Program-made: the position numbers and the translations under genes
Shown here: positions 6,493-15,237 of the stretch, one piece after another
How positions within the stretch are numbered: the stretch's first letter is position 1
Layout: every line of letters starts with the position of its first letter
The notes under the pieces: model-generated
Told to the model about the DNA's origin: nothing
Databases searched by the model: none
Seen by the model: only the letters and a program-made list of their open reading frames with translations
From: Thalassolituus sp034111725
GTDB lineage: Bacteria; Pseudomonadota; Gammaproteobacteria; Pseudomonadales; Oceanobacteraceae
Length of the DNA: 37,434 nucleotides
Reading direction: 5' to 3'
NCBI RefSeq assembly: GCF_034111725.1
Contig: NZ_JAWUWR010000019.1
Location: forward strand, 1 to 37,434

Positions 6493-7131
6493 TTACGGAT
6501 TCAACCGTTGCTGCAGCCAATCTCTGCCATTGCGGCGGTATTCTAAGCGATCATGTAATCTATGTTCACCGCCTTGCCAAAACTCCACTCGTTTAGGCAC
6601 CAAACGATACCCTCCCCAGTAATCCGGTAGCGGCACATCCTTACCTTCGTAAGCTTCTTTGACGGCGGCAAAGTTAGCTTCTAGCTCTGCTCTATTGGTC
6701 AATGGGCGGCTCTGTTTTGAGGCCCAAGCACCAAGTTGGCTTTCACGCGGACGCGAGTGAAAATAACTTTCCGCTTCAGCGCGGGTCATTTTCGTCACGA
6801 CGCCTTGCACCTGAACTTGTCGTTCTTGGCCAATCCAAAAAAAGTGAATTGAGGCTCTGGCGTTGTTCGCGAAATGCTGACCTTTGTTACTTTCGTAATT
6901 GGTGAAAAAGACGAAGCCTTGCTCGTCATAAGCTTTCAACAACAAGATGCGTTGCCAAGGTTGGCCTTCGGCATCAACGCTAGCCACCGTCATAATGGTT
7001 GGCTCTAATGGCAGAGTTTCACGATAGGCTTCAAACCATGCATGAAACTGTGTCATCGGATCTTTAGCGGCGGTTTGCTCGTCTAAACGACCTTGGGTGT
7101 ATTCTTTACGAATATCAAATAAATCCACCAT
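6493..7131 (-). CDS. pdxH: pyridoxamine 5'-phosphate oxidase
   Basis: FMN-dependent oxidase that makes pyridoxal 5'-phosphate from the pyridoxamine or pyridoxine phosphate, the last step of vitamin B6 synthesis and salvage. The 212 residues carry the family landmarks in order: IRKEYTQGRLDE, QPWQRILLLKAYDEQGFVFF with the FMN-binding Arg, the YFHSRPRESQLGAWAS signature, and WGGYRLVPKRVEFWQGG-EHRLHDR with substrate-binding residues, ending in QQRLNP. The frame extends 10 codons upstream; the ATG at 7131 is chosen for its TAGGAG ribosome-binding site. Length matches the family. Convergent with the kinase gene. Confidence 0.97.
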   Translation of the reverse strand: MVDLFDIRKEYTQGRLDEQTAAKDPMTQFHAWFEAYRETLPLEPTIMTVASVDAEGQPWQRILLLKAYDEQGFVFFTNYESNKGQHFANNARASIHFFWIGQERQVQVQGVVTKMTRAEAESYFHSRPRESQLGAWASKQSRPLTNRAELEANFAAVKEAYEGKDVPLPDYWGGYRLVPKRVEFWQGGEHRLHDRLEYRRNGRDWLQQRLNP

Positions 7132-7304
7132 TTGGCGGCTCCTAATACTCAAATTTATCAAATTCAGTGCTAAGGAATGATATCACTCAAAAACCGTCGG
7201 CGTGATAGCCATTAATGCAAAGAAGTGACGTGAATCATCAGCCTTCGCACTCAACGCTGTCCTTTGCTATCATTTGCGCCATATTCGTTCTTACCGAGGC
7301 TTGT

Positions 7305-7751
7305 ATGTCGCTGCAAAATTATCCCACTGCTCCTTTACTACGCCGTTTGGCAGCACTTGCTTACGACGGCCTGATTCTCATTGCCTTGTACATCATGGTT
7401 GGAATGGTTTTAGTAGCCATCATTAAGGCGATTAGCGGCGAATTTCCTGGGGGCTTCCCTGCGTCAGTTAATTTATCGCTGATGTTCACTATTTGCTTTT
7501 TGTATTACAGCCACTCTTGGCGTAAGGGCGGACAAACTATTGGGATGAAGGCATGGAGACTTCGCATCACAACCCTTGATGGCTCACATATACGTTTGAG
7601 CCACTGCATGTTACGTACGGGTATGGGCTTTTTCTCGTTAGTGATTTTTGGCGTTGGTTTCTTCTGGGCTTGGTTAGATAAACAACAACGCACGTGGCAA
7701 GACATGGCGTCGCTCACGCGCATTGTTTATATCCCAAAGGATATGGCCTAA
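7305..7751 (+). CDS. RDD family membrane protein
   Basis: A 148-residue inner-membrane protein of the RDD family. It begins MSLQNYPTAPLLRRLAALAYDG, where Arg-Arg and Asp are the family residues, followed by helices at about 18-42, 60-72 and 100-123. The motif GQTIGMKAWRLRI between helices and DKQQRTWQDMASLTRIV at the end are typical. The gene lies beside lptG in this opposite orientation in many gammaproteobacteria. The function is unproven; some relatives affect ion transport or stress survival. The frame opens 30 codons earlier; the start at 7305 has a GAGG ribosome-binding site and fits the family. Only 11 bases separate its stop from that of lptG, with no clear terminator. Confidence 0.93.
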   Translation: MSLQNYPTAPLLRRLAALAYDGLILIALYIMVGMVLVAIIKAISGEFPGGFPASVNLSLMFTICFLYYSHSWRKGGQTIGMKAWRLRITTLDGSHIRLSHCMLRTGMGFFSLVIFGVGFFWAWLDKQQRTWQDMASLTRIVYIPKDMA

Positions 7752-7762
7752 GCGCTAGGCTA

Positions 7763-8827
7763 CTAGCCCGCTTTGCGCAGCAGATAAATACCCGCTGTTG
7801 CGCTTCCAACAATAGGAATAATACTGGCCCAGATGGGCTGAAAACCAAAGACGATGCTGGCCGGCGCCAGCATTTCTTCGGCATACTTATATACTAAACC
7901 AACCAAGATTCCGGAGAATATCCGGTAGCCAGGGGTCACGGTTCGCAGCGGCCCAAAGATGAAAGAAATACCCAAAATCACTAACGCAAATGTGCCCAGA
8001 GGTTGAGTTACCTTGCGCCAAAATGACAATAGATAGTTATCGGCATTCAGCCCTTGGCGCTCTAGATAACGGGTATAGCTATAGAGATTAGAGATCGACA
8101 TATCACGCGGCTGCACCATCACCACGCTTAAACTAGCGGGGGTTAATTCGGTATTCCAATCTAAGGTATCAAAGTGCGTTGCAATAGTGCGATCTGGTGT
8201 TACATCTAAGTCACGTACGTTTTCCATAGACCAATGTGCACGCTGATAAATCGCACGTTCGGCAGTGCGCATCCGTATTAAATTTTGCGCACTATCAAAT
8301 TCATACAAGGTAACCCCATGCAATACGCCACCCGGTTCAATAGCAGTAAAGCGCATAAATAAATCGCCTTCTCGATGCCAATAGCCTTTGCCTTTGTTCG
8401 ATAACGCATCGTCCTTACCTTGAGCAACCGCTTTTTGCGCTTGGGCAATACGTTCCAAGGTTGGGATAGCAAACTCCGCCGTTACCATGCTTAAAATCAT
8501 CAACAAAGCGACGGGCTTTAACACCGCGATAGAAATGCGTGTAACGGATAAACCAGCAGCACGCATCACCGTTAATTCACTGCTTGCTGCCAAGCCACCT
8601 AATCCAGCTAGGCATCCGATCAAACAAGCCATCGGCATGTATTCGTATGCCCTGCGCGGTAAGCGCAGCGTCATAAACTCTAGGGCTTGAACAAATTGAT
8701 AATCGCCTTTGAGCTGATCTAACTCATCGACTAAGGTAAAAATCGCATCAAGACCAACAATCACAATGACCACCACAAGAGAGGCCATCAAAACGCTGCG
8801 AGCGATATAGGAATCGAGTTTATTCAT
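7763..8827 (-). CDS. lptG: LPS export ABC transporter permease LptG
   Basis: Inner-membrane permease of the LptB2FG complex that extracts lipopolysaccharide and passes it to the LptC/LptA bridge. It has 354 residues, an N-terminal helix (MNKLDSYIARSVLMASLVVV), transmembrane helices near residues 50-115, a periplasmic beta-jellyroll (about 120-260) and three C-terminal helices. The segment RAYEYMPMACLIGCLAGLGG and the coupling stretch SSELTVMRAAGLS are typical of LptF/G. The ATG at 8827 overlaps the lptF stop (ATGA), so translation is coupled. An earlier in-frame start at 8857 lies inside lptF and is not needed. The second of a two-gene operon. Confidence 0.96.
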   Translation of the reverse strand: MNKLDSYIARSVLMASLVVVIVIVGLDAIFTLVDELDQLKGDYQFVQALEFMTLRLPRRAYEYMPMACLIGCLAGLGGLAASSELTVMRAAGLSVTRISIAVLKPVALLMILSMVTAEFAIPTLERIAQAQKAVAQGKDDALSNKGKGYWHREGDLFMRFTAIEPGGVLHGVTLYEFDSAQNLIRMRTAERAIYQRAHWSMENVRDLDVTPDRTIATHFDTLDWNTELTPASLSVVMVQPRDMSISNLYSYTRYLERQGLNADNYLLSFWRKVTQPLGTFALVILGISFIFGPLRTVTPGYRIFSGILVGLVYKYAEEMLAPASIVFGFQPIWASIIPIVGSATAGIYLLRKAG

Positions 8828-9894
8828 AAACGCTTCACCCGCTGACGACGCAACCATTCAGGCCCTAGCAGAAGCCCAGTGGCGATAAACAAATACACTA
8901 TATGCAAACTCCATAAGCCGATTTCAGGCTTTAGCGTGCGCTTTTCAATCATGCCCGTCATGGCAATCAGCAAAGAGATGTACACCATAAACAACACGAT
9001 TGCTGGAAATAAACGAGCAAAACGGCCTTGGCGCGGGTTTACTTTGGATAGCGGGAAGGCAATCAAGGTAACAATAGGTACCATCAATATCAGGGAAATA
9101 CGCCACTGCAATTGAGCCTGATGTTTGGGGTCTTTAGACCCGATTAAATCAAGCGTCGGCACCGCCTCTTTTCGCAGCTTACGGCGCTCTTCCGGCTCAT
9201 CTGCGATTTTTACACCATACAAATCAAAATCAAGAATTTGCAGCTCTAAGCTATCTGCATTGAGATCAAAACGGCGACCGCCATGCAGTTCCAAGAACCG
9301 CGATCCTGTGTCGTCGCTTACGTACTGAGTGCCAGATTCGGCGAGCAATAAAGTGTCACCATCCGCAATAAAAACACCATTCATCTGGGTTTTGTCATCC
9401 GATAGCGCCTTGGTGTAAGTCACCCGCGTGCCACTTTTTGTACTTTGAAAACGCCCCGGTACCAATAACTCAAACTCGGTAAGCTGAGCCTGCTTTTGAT
9501 ACAGGGCTTCCATTTTCTGAGCGCCCCACGGACTCAGCACTAACGTAAAGCTGGCCACAACAAGCGTTACCATTGCAGCAGGCATTAAGGTGTAACCCAA
9601 CAACTTAAAGTTAGAAAACCCAGTCGCGGTTAACACTGTCATCTCGCTTTCGGCGTATAAACGCCCGTAAGTCAGCAAAATGGATATGAAGAGTGCTAAC
9701 GGTAGAATCATTTCAAGAAAGGAAGGTAGACGTAATAGCAGCGTAAAAAACACAATTTCAAGCGATACCTCACCCGCAGCGGCAGCGGCCAATTGTTGGA
9801 TCAAGCGACCACTCATTAAAATCATTAGCAGCACGATGGTAACGGCGAACATAGCGCCAGCAAGTTCTCGTGCTAAATAGCGAAAAAGAATCAA
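8824..9894 (-). CDS. lptF: LPS export ABC transporter permease LptF
   Basis: Partner permease of LptG in the lipopolysaccharide export complex. It contains the coupling region YAESEMTVLTATGFSNFKLLG (broken here only for description), a periplasmic jellyroll from about residue 130 to 245, and the C-terminal motif PLSKVNPRQGRFARLFPA typical of LptF. The start is uncertain. A TTG at 9894 gives a protein beginning ILFRYLARELAG after the initiator, matching the family N-terminus, with AAGG about 9 bases upstream. An ATG at 9936 gives 14 more residues but no good ribosome-binding site. Divergent from pepA, the classical arrangement. Confidence 0.94.
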   Translation of the reverse strand: MILFRYLARELAGAMFAVTIVLLMILMSGRLIQQLAAAAAGEVSLEIVFFTLLLRLPSFLEMILPLALFISILLTYGRLYAESEMTVLTATGFSNFKLLGYTLMPAAMVTLVVASFTLVLSPWGAQKMEALYQKQAQLTEFELLVPGRFQSTKSGTRVTYTKALSDDKTQMNGVFIADGDTLLLAESGTQYVSDDTGSRFLELHGGRRFDLNADSLELQILDFDLYGVKIADEPEERRKLRKEAVPTLDLIGSKDPKHQAQLQWRISLILMVPIVTLIAFPLSKVNPRQGRFARLFPAIVLFMVYISLLIAMTGMIEKRTLKPEIGLWSLHIVYLFIATGLLLGPEWLRRQRVKRL

Positions 9895-10117
9895 ATCGAT
9901 AAACCTTGTAACCCTACGGCCATTTTGGCTGGGCATATAATATTGGTGGCGGCCATTGTACCCATTTTCATTAGAAGATGTGCTCTCCCCTTGTATTTTG
10001 CCAACCAGCCCGCACACTATAGAGCTAGTCACCGAAGATAGTTACACGGCGAGGCCGCGTCACCGTCCTCAATAATAATGAAGCACGTTTTATGTGTTCA
10101 CTTCGTCAGGAGCAGTC

Positions 10118-11587
10118 ATGCAATATCAGGTAGTTTCAGATTCGGCCACCCAAGTTCAAGCGGGATGTATTGTCGTTACTCTCGACCAGTCAGGCAAGTT
10201 ATCTGACGCTGCACAAGCCATAAACAGTGCAACCGGCGGTTTCCTGCAAGCGCGTATTGATGCAAAAGACATTAAAGGCAATGTTGGTGACACACTACTA
10301 TTGCTAGGGGTTTCCGGTATTAGCGCCGAGCGAGTGTTGCTGGTTGGCACAGGTAAGGACGAAATCAGCGCGTTTAACGCCGGCAAAATTGTTACTGCTA
10401 TTTCTTCCGGTATCGCCAAAATCCCGGGAACCGTTGCTGTCTCTATTGCTGACCTTGCAAGTGAGTGCATGCCTGAAGCTTGGTGGGCAGAACAAATTAT
10501 GTTGGCACTACACAGCGCCCAATACCGCTTCACGGCGACTAAACCAGCTAAAGAAGAAACAGCGAAAGCTGAGAAGCTGATTTGGATTGGTAGTGACATT
10601 GGTGCGGCACTTGAACGTGGTGACGCAATTGGTATGGGTACAGATTACGCTAAAGACCTTGGCAATATGCCACCGAATATTTGCACACCCACCTACCTTG
10701 CTGAACAAGCTGAAGCGATAGCGGCAGACGGCTCAATGACGTGTAAGGTTTACGATGAGAAAGAACTAGAAGCGATGGGCGCAGGTTCGTTCTATTCGGT
10801 CAGCAAAGGGTCTTCAGAACCAGGCAAAATTATTATCCTGCAATATTTAGGCGCAGCCGATAAAAATGCAGCGCCGCATATGTTAGTAGGCAAAGGTATT
10901 ACCTTCGACACTGGCGGTATCAGCTTGAAGCCTGGCCCTAAAATGGACGAAATGAAATACGACATGTGTGGTGCCGCTTCGGTACTAGGCACGATGAAAA
11001 CCATCAAAGCTCTAAAGCCCGCCATCAACGTTGTTGCTATTGTAACCAGCGCCGAGAATATGCCGTCTGGCCATGCCAGTAAACCGGGTGATGTTGTTAC
11101 TAGCTTGTCGGGATTAACCATCGAGATCCTCAATACCGACGCCGAAGGCCGTTTAGTATTGTGTGACGCTCTAACATTAGGGATCCGCGACTATAAGCCA
11201 GCCTCGGTGGTTGATATTGCAACCCTAACCGGTGCTTGTATGGCTGCACTGGGTAAAGTGAACTCAGGTTTATTCACTACAGACGAAGGCTTGGCCAACG
11301 AACTGTTATCTGCCAGTGGCTATTCTCGCGACCGCATTTGGCGCTTACCTCTGGAAGAAGACTACCAAGCAGGTTTGGATTCCAACTTCGCGGATATGGC
11401 AAATATCGGTGGCCCTTTGGCTGGAGCAACAACGGCAGCGTGTTTCTTATCGCGCTTTACTGAAGGCACTCGTTGGGCGCACTTGGATATCGCAGGCCCT
11501 GCATGGGGTGGTGATGGCACAACAAAGAATTCAACTGGTCGCCCAGTACCTTTGCTGAGCACTTACTTGTTGAATAAAGAAAGCTAA
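10118..11587 (+). CDS. pepA: leucyl aminopeptidase
   Basis: M17 cytosolic aminopeptidase, a hexameric two-metal enzyme that removes N-terminal residues; in E. coli the protein also binds DNA at XerCD sites. The 489 residues have the metal and catalytic motif GKGITFDTGG (about residues 259-268), a second metal Asp in MKYDMCGAAS, and the M17 signature NTDAEGRL (about 339-346). ATG at 10118 has an AGGAG ribosome-binding site 5 bases upstream; an earlier in-frame ATG at 10094 lacks one. Divergent from lptF. The usual downstream holC and valS genes are absent; a terminator and a nitroreductase follow instead. Confidence 0.97.
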   Translation: MQYQVVSDSATQVQAGCIVVTLDQSGKLSDAAQAINSATGGFLQARIDAKDIKGNVGDTLLLLGVSGISAERVLLVGTGKDEISAFNAGKIVTAISSGIAKIPGTVAVSIADLASECMPEAWWAEQIMLALHSAQYRFTATKPAKEETAKAEKLIWIGSDIGAALERGDAIGMGTDYAKDLGNMPPNICTPTYLAEQAEAIAADGSMTCKVYDEKELEAMGAGSFYSVSKGSSEPGKIIILQYLGAADKNAAPHMLVGKGITFDTGGISLKPGPKMDEMKYDMCGAASVLGTMKTIKALKPAINVVAIVTSAENMPSGHASKPGDVVTSLSGLTIEILNTDAEGRLVLCDALTLGIRDYKPASVVDIATLTGACMAALGKVNSGLFTTDEGLANELLSASGYSRDRIWRLPLEEDYQAGLDSNFADMANIGGPLAGATTAACFLSRFTEGTRWAHLDIAGPAWGGDGTTKNSTGRPVPLLSTYLLNKES

Positions 11588-11644
11588 GACTAGAATCACG
11601 GAATCAGTGCTGTGACATTGGCACTTATCACCTGTTCTAACGAC

Positions 11645-11687
11645 AGCCGGACTGTTAACGTAAAGCCGTTAGTAGTCCGGCTTTTTA
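11645..11687 (+). terminator. pepA intrinsic terminator
   Basis: Perfect 9-bp stem AGCCGGACT (11645-11653) with AGTCCGGCT (11674-11682), followed by a T run. The 20-base loop itself can fold. It ends about 15 bases before the next start codon, so the nitroreductase needs its own promoter or depends on read-through. Confidence 0.88.
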
Positions 11688-11702
11688 TTTTGAGGAACTC
11701 AT

Positions 11703-12365
11703 ATGTCCATTGCCAATATTCTGAACGAACGATTTTCGGTTCGCGCTTTCCGCCCAGACCCTGTCGCTGCAGATATGTTACAAGAAATTTTTACAGCAGC
11801 TCAACGAGCACCATCGAATTGCAATGTCCAGCCGTGGCAAACCTATGTGGTATCCGGTGAAAAGAAAAATAAGTTAAAAAATTTATTAGTTGGCACTGTA
11901 ATGAAACAGCAAGCGCCCAACCCAGATTTTAATTGGAAAGTCGCCTATGATGGCATTCATCGCGAGCGTCAGTTTGGCTCTGCGAACGCACTGTACTCAT
12001 CAATGGATATTGCGCGTGAAGATAAAATGAAACGCAACATGGCCATGCTACGCAACTGGGCATTCTTCGACGCTCCACACGTTGCGTTTTTCACCATGGA
12101 TACCTATCTCGATATCATGGGGGCTGTAGACGTTGGAATATATGCGCAAACCTTAACGCTATTATTGAAAGAAAAAGGGATTGATAGCTGTATGCAAGGC
12201 GCGCTTGGACAGTTTCCTGATCCAATACGAGAGTTTTTAGGTTTGCCTGAAGGGCGCGGAGTTTTATTCGGCATGTCATTTGGCTACGCAGATGAAAATG
12301 CTCTGGCCAATAAATGTCGGACAGATCGAGCAGAACTAACCGATGCAGTAACCTTCGTCAGTTAA
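11703..12365 (+). CDS. nitroreductase family protein
   Basis: FMN-dependent oxidoreductase of the nitroreductase superfamily, 220 residues. Signature parts are the FMN-phosphate-binding RFSVRAFRPDPV (about residues 10-21), the RAPSNCNVQPWQTYVV segment (about 36-51), and the C-terminal GLPEGRGVLFGMSFGYAD. Such enzymes reduce nitro compounds, quinones or flavins using NAD(P)H; the true substrate cannot be read from the sequence. It has a TGAGGA ribosome-binding site 7 bases before the ATG, and starts just after the pepA terminator. No partner gene is evident. Confidence 0.93.
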   Translation: MSIANILNERFSVRAFRPDPVAADMLQEIFTAAQRAPSNCNVQPWQTYVVSGEKKNKLKNLLVGTVMKQQAPNPDFNWKVAYDGIHRERQFGSANALYSSMDIAREDKMKRNMAMLRNWAFFDAPHVAFFTMDTYLDIMGAVDVGIYAQTLTLLLKEKGIDSCMQGALGQFPDPIREFLGLPEGRGVLFGMSFGYADENALANKCRTDRAELTDAVTFVS

Positions 12366-12380
12366 CGGTGTTATTAATTA

Positions 12381-12404
12381 GCCCTATCAATCTGCTGATA
12401 GGGC
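12381..12404. repeat. inverted repeat between convergent genes
   Basis: Perfect 9-bp arms GCCCTATCA (12381-12389) and TGATAGGGC (12396-12404) with a 6-base loop. The repeat covers the last codons and stop of the minus-strand gene. There is no strong T run on either side, so it may be a weak terminator or an mRNA 3'-end stabiliser. Confidence 0.6.
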
Positions 12405-13598
12405 ACGTTCCACATCAATACCTACAATTACTGCACCTATTGGCGTTTTAAATTCATCACCGACGGTTAAACTCAATTTGACCTGAAACGTTCGCGTCGA
12501 CTCATCGTATTCTATTCCGCTAATATTATTTCCGCCTATCCCATCTCCAAAGCTCTTTTGAAATGGCTCTTCATCGCCTTGATAATAATCTGAAGTAATT
12601 GCACTCTGCCCTACGTTTACGCCATTTCGATCAACCACAAAAATCTCGGTATACAAGCCTTTTGATGCCTCTTGGACGTCACGCAGATATTTAGACAATT
12701 GATTACTCAATAATTTATTGATCATCGGGCGCTCCGATGCACCAATCTCCGCTCGCCACTTTTTATCTAATACTTCAATATCTTTAATCGTGACTTTTTT
12801 CATGGATTCATTCTGCATGCGAATACTACTAATAACTTCGCGACTCTCAACCCAATTACGAATTTTATATTCTAAAATTGCCTTCAGCTTCTTGTTTTCA
12901 CTTGTCGATAGTAGCATAGAGCCGGGAGCACAATCCGACACTCTAGAATTGAAATTAGCTAAAAAATCTGGACGTTCGGATAAAAAATGATTGGCAAAAT
13001 AGATACCCAAAGGCGTGTATTTCAAAAACCGACGTTTAAAATCGCTCTCATTTAGATCAAGTTCAAGTGCAATTTCATGGAAGTTTTTTTCATCGGCAAT
13101 AAAGGCGTCCAAACGCCCTGCTCGAACCAATTTGAATAATTGCTCCCCTTCATTAACCTCTTCGATATGAGTGTAGCCATTGATCTTCAACCATAGCGCC
13201 TGATTACTCGATCGAATCGCACCAATCCGCAACCCCGAATGAAAATCTACCCGAGATTCCAGCTCGCTATCAGTGAAATACCAATGCCATTTCTCTAGAG
13301 CGAATGGCACGGACATGGTCGCGTAATCATCTAGTTCATCGGTGGGCATCGACGTAAACAAGCCATCAGCATTAGCCGAGACTAGATCTGCAACAGCTCG
13401 CCCCCAAGGCATGACCTCTACATCATAGACTTCGTCCATCTCGCCAAAAATGCAACTCATCACATTCGATGAAACACCCGAGAGCTCGCCTTGCAGCATG
13501 ATTTGATATGGCGGAGATATTGTCGTGCGAAGATCAATGGCTTCGGCCTTCTGCATGGGAAGAACGAGTATTACCGCAATCCAATGTAGGAATCTCAT
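12387..13598 (-). CDS. periplasmic solute-binding protein with C-terminal Cache-like domain
   Basis: Secreted 403-residue protein. A signal peptide (MRFLHWIAVILVLPMQKAEA, cleavage near residue 20) leads into a family-3-like solute-binding domain, about residues 21-245, seen in YDVEVMPWGRAVADLVSANA, GLFTSMPTDELDDYATMSVP, RIGAIRSSNQA and LDAFIADEKN. After a helical linker (about 250-310) a second domain follows, with TEIFVVDRNGVNVGQSAIT and a closing TPIGAVIVGIDVERAL, resembling PDC/Cache sensor folds. No transmembrane anchor or output domain is present. It has no transporter genes beside it. It could deliver a ligand to a separate sensor. The second domain assignment is from pattern only. Confidence 0.7.
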   Translation of the reverse strand: MRFLHWIAVILVLPMQKAEAIDLRTTISPPYQIMLQGELSGVSSNVMSCIFGEMDEVYDVEVMPWGRAVADLVSANADGLFTSMPTDELDDYATMSVPFALEKWHWYFTDSELESRVDFHSGLRIGAIRSSNQALWLKINGYTHIEEVNEGEQLFKLVRAGRLDAFIADEKNFHEIALELDLNESDFKRRFLKYTPLGIYFANHFLSERPDFLANFNSRVSDCAPGSMLLSTSENKKLKAILEYKIRNWVESREVISSIRMQNESMKKVTIKDIEVLDKKWRAEIGASERPMINKLLSNQLSKYLRDVQEASKGLYTEIFVVDRNGVNVGQSAITSDYYQGDEEPFQKSFGDGIGGNNISGIEYDESTRTFQVKLSLTVGDEFKTPIGAVIVGIDVERALSAD

Positions 13599-13722
13599 AC
13601 CAACTATCCTTCCCTTAGATTTTTTAGCCTTTTCTAAGACTAGCAGCCTTTGACCTGTTTAGGATATTCACTAGGTATATTTACACACTACTTAATTAGC
13701 AATATTTGCGAATGATGAATAT

Positions 13723-13748
13723 AAAAAAGTCGGAGTCTAGCTCCGGCT
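13723..13748 (-). terminator. terminator of the OmpA-family gene
   Basis: Stem AGTCGGAG (13728-13735) pairs with CTCCGGCT (13741-13748) around loop TCTAG, with one G-U pair. On the minus strand six T follow. It lies 30 bases after the OmpA stop. Confidence 0.87.
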
Positions 13749-13778
13749 TTTACGCTTACTATATTGCCTTAGGGCTGC

Positions 13779-15104
13779 TTAATAGCTACCAAAGTAGAGT
13801 TCAACCCGACGTTTTTCGTTCTCTGGCAAACCGCTGCTAGGATCTATTCCTCGAGAAATAGTCACAATATGATCAGACGGGATACCACGTTCCTGTAAAT
13901 ATGTTCGAACAGTGTCCGCACGTTTATACGACAGTTTCTCGTTATAACGCACACTGCCCGATGAGTCAGTAAACCCAACTAAGGTAATCACGCTTTCCTT
14001 ACAGGCAAAGTAGTCGATAACAGCACGATCAAGAACATCAAAAAAGTCTGCCTTCAACTTGCTTGAGTTACTATCAAATAGGATATCGGCACGTGAGCTC
14101 TTCGATGTGCAAGCTTGAATCTCAACAACAGGTTCAACCACAACCGGCTCAACAACTTCAGGCTCAACAACCTCTACTACTTCAGGCTCTGGCTCAGGAA
14201 TTACTTCAGGAACAGGCTCAATTTTTTTGCTGCCATTACTAAATGGATACCAAGTAGCACCCAAACCATAACTCAGTAAATCTCCGGAATAACGATTAAC
14301 GCTCGCTTCAACCAACATGCTCTCAGTTATTTGGTAGTTTGCACCAATACCGTAAGCAAGCGTTGCCGAACTTTGTTCATCCGCAAGCAAGGATCCAGAA
14401 GTATTCACAGTAGCGAAACCACCAGATACAAACCAATGCCAAGATCTATCGTTATCCGAATAACGTTCATTGTTGTCTAAAAAGGTTGGATACCAACGTC
14501 CTAGTACAGACAAGGCTTTGTAATCCAATGTCTCTTTCGTCGTCAGAACATCTGCAGCCAAACCGCCTGCATCCTCATAGGACGCATTGACTGACCACTG
14601 GTTAAACAAGTCATAGCCAGCCGACAGCGAATACCCCCAATCGAAACGATCGGTGATATTAATGCCGGAACCCTCAGTCTCTGGCGAGAAGCGCGAGTAA
14701 TTAAGGCCTGCGCCTACATACACACGATCCGCGCTAAACAAAGATTCGGACTCAGTGGCACTTGCCACTGATACCATGCTTAGAAGGCCAGCTAATACTG
14801 CTAGTAAGTGCTTGCGACGAACTAACAGTAAAGCAAGACCAGCCCAGATAAATCCAAGAGCACCACCCTTCGTTGACGTTTTCAGATAGCCTTCACGAGT
14901 ATCATTAATGCCATTGCCGTTAATATCTTGGTTCTCGGCACCATCCAGAATGCCGTCGCCATCTGTATCCTTACCCACCGCGATTGAGCTTGGAATGGAC
15001 ACGTTAACAGGAGCGCCAGCTACCGCGGTGCAAAGAACCGATTGAAGTCGCTGGCGATCCATTAATACTTGATTGTCAGGATAAAAATTACAAAAAGTAG
15101 ACAC
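13779..15104 (-). CDS. OmpA-family outer membrane protein with unusual N-terminal extension
   Basis: Outer-membrane protein, 441 residues from a GTG at 15104. The main part is ordinary: signal-peptide-like RRKHLLAVLAGLLSMVSVASA (residues 96-116), an 8-strand OmpA-type barrel (about 120-310), a Pro/Glu/Val linker, and a peptidoglycan-binding OmpA domain (SRADILFDSNSSKLKADFFD, then VGFTDSSGS, LSYKRADTVRTYLQERGI and EKRRVELYF). Before it come residues 1-95: Asp/Gly calcium-type repeats (DTDGDGILDGAENQDINGNG) and TKGGALGFIWAGLALLLVRR, which looks like a GlyGly-type C-terminal sorting tail. That part lacks a signal peptide and looks like the end of another surface protein, cut at its front. An in-frame TAG lies at 15117-15119. 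ATG 15062 is an alternative start. Confidence 0.85.
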   Translation of the reverse strand: MSTFCNFYPDNQVLMDRQRLQSVLCTAVAGAPVNVSIPSSIAVGKDTDGDGILDGAENQDINGNGINDTREGYLKTSTKGGALGFIWAGLALLLVRRKHLLAVLAGLLSMVSVASATESESLFSADRVYVGAGLNYSRFSPETEGSGINITDRFDWGYSLSAGYDLFNQWSVNASYEDAGGLAADVLTTKETLDYKALSVLGRWYPTFLDNNERYSDNDRSWHWFVSGGFATVNTSGSLLADEQSSATLAYGIGANYQITESMLVEASVNRYSGDLLSYGLGATWYPFSNGSKKIEPVPEVIPEPEPEVVEVVEPEVVEPVVVEPVVEIQACTSKSSRADILFDSNSSKLKADFFDVLDRAVIDYFACKESVITLVGFTDSSGSVRYNEKLSYKRADTVRTYLQERGIPSDHIVTISRGIDPSSGLPENEKRRVELYFGSY

Positions 15105-15182
15105 TTGTAAGACTAGCTAGCGGAACTTAATGTCAAAATACTTGTATGCATCACGCAAAAAAGTAAAACGGAATTTTTTAGC

Positions 15183-15207
15183 AAAAAAAAACCACCCGAA
15201 GGTGGTT
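15183..15207 (-). terminator. guaA intrinsic terminator
   Basis: Stem AACCACC (15190-15196) with GGTGGTT (15201-15207); on the minus strand the loop reads TTCG and eight or nine T follow. It lies about 30 bases after the guaA stop. Confidence 0.92.
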
Positions 15208-15237
15208 TCTTTTCATACTTAAGCAGCCAGTACCAAG

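Noticed and set aside
8828..8857. Longer start for lptG
   Set aside because: It lies inside lptF and lacks a matching family N-terminus; the ATGA overlap start at 8827 is better.
13599..13722. Regulatory RNA upstream of the solute-binding protein
   Set aside because: AT-rich with no stable structure apart from the neighbouring terminator.
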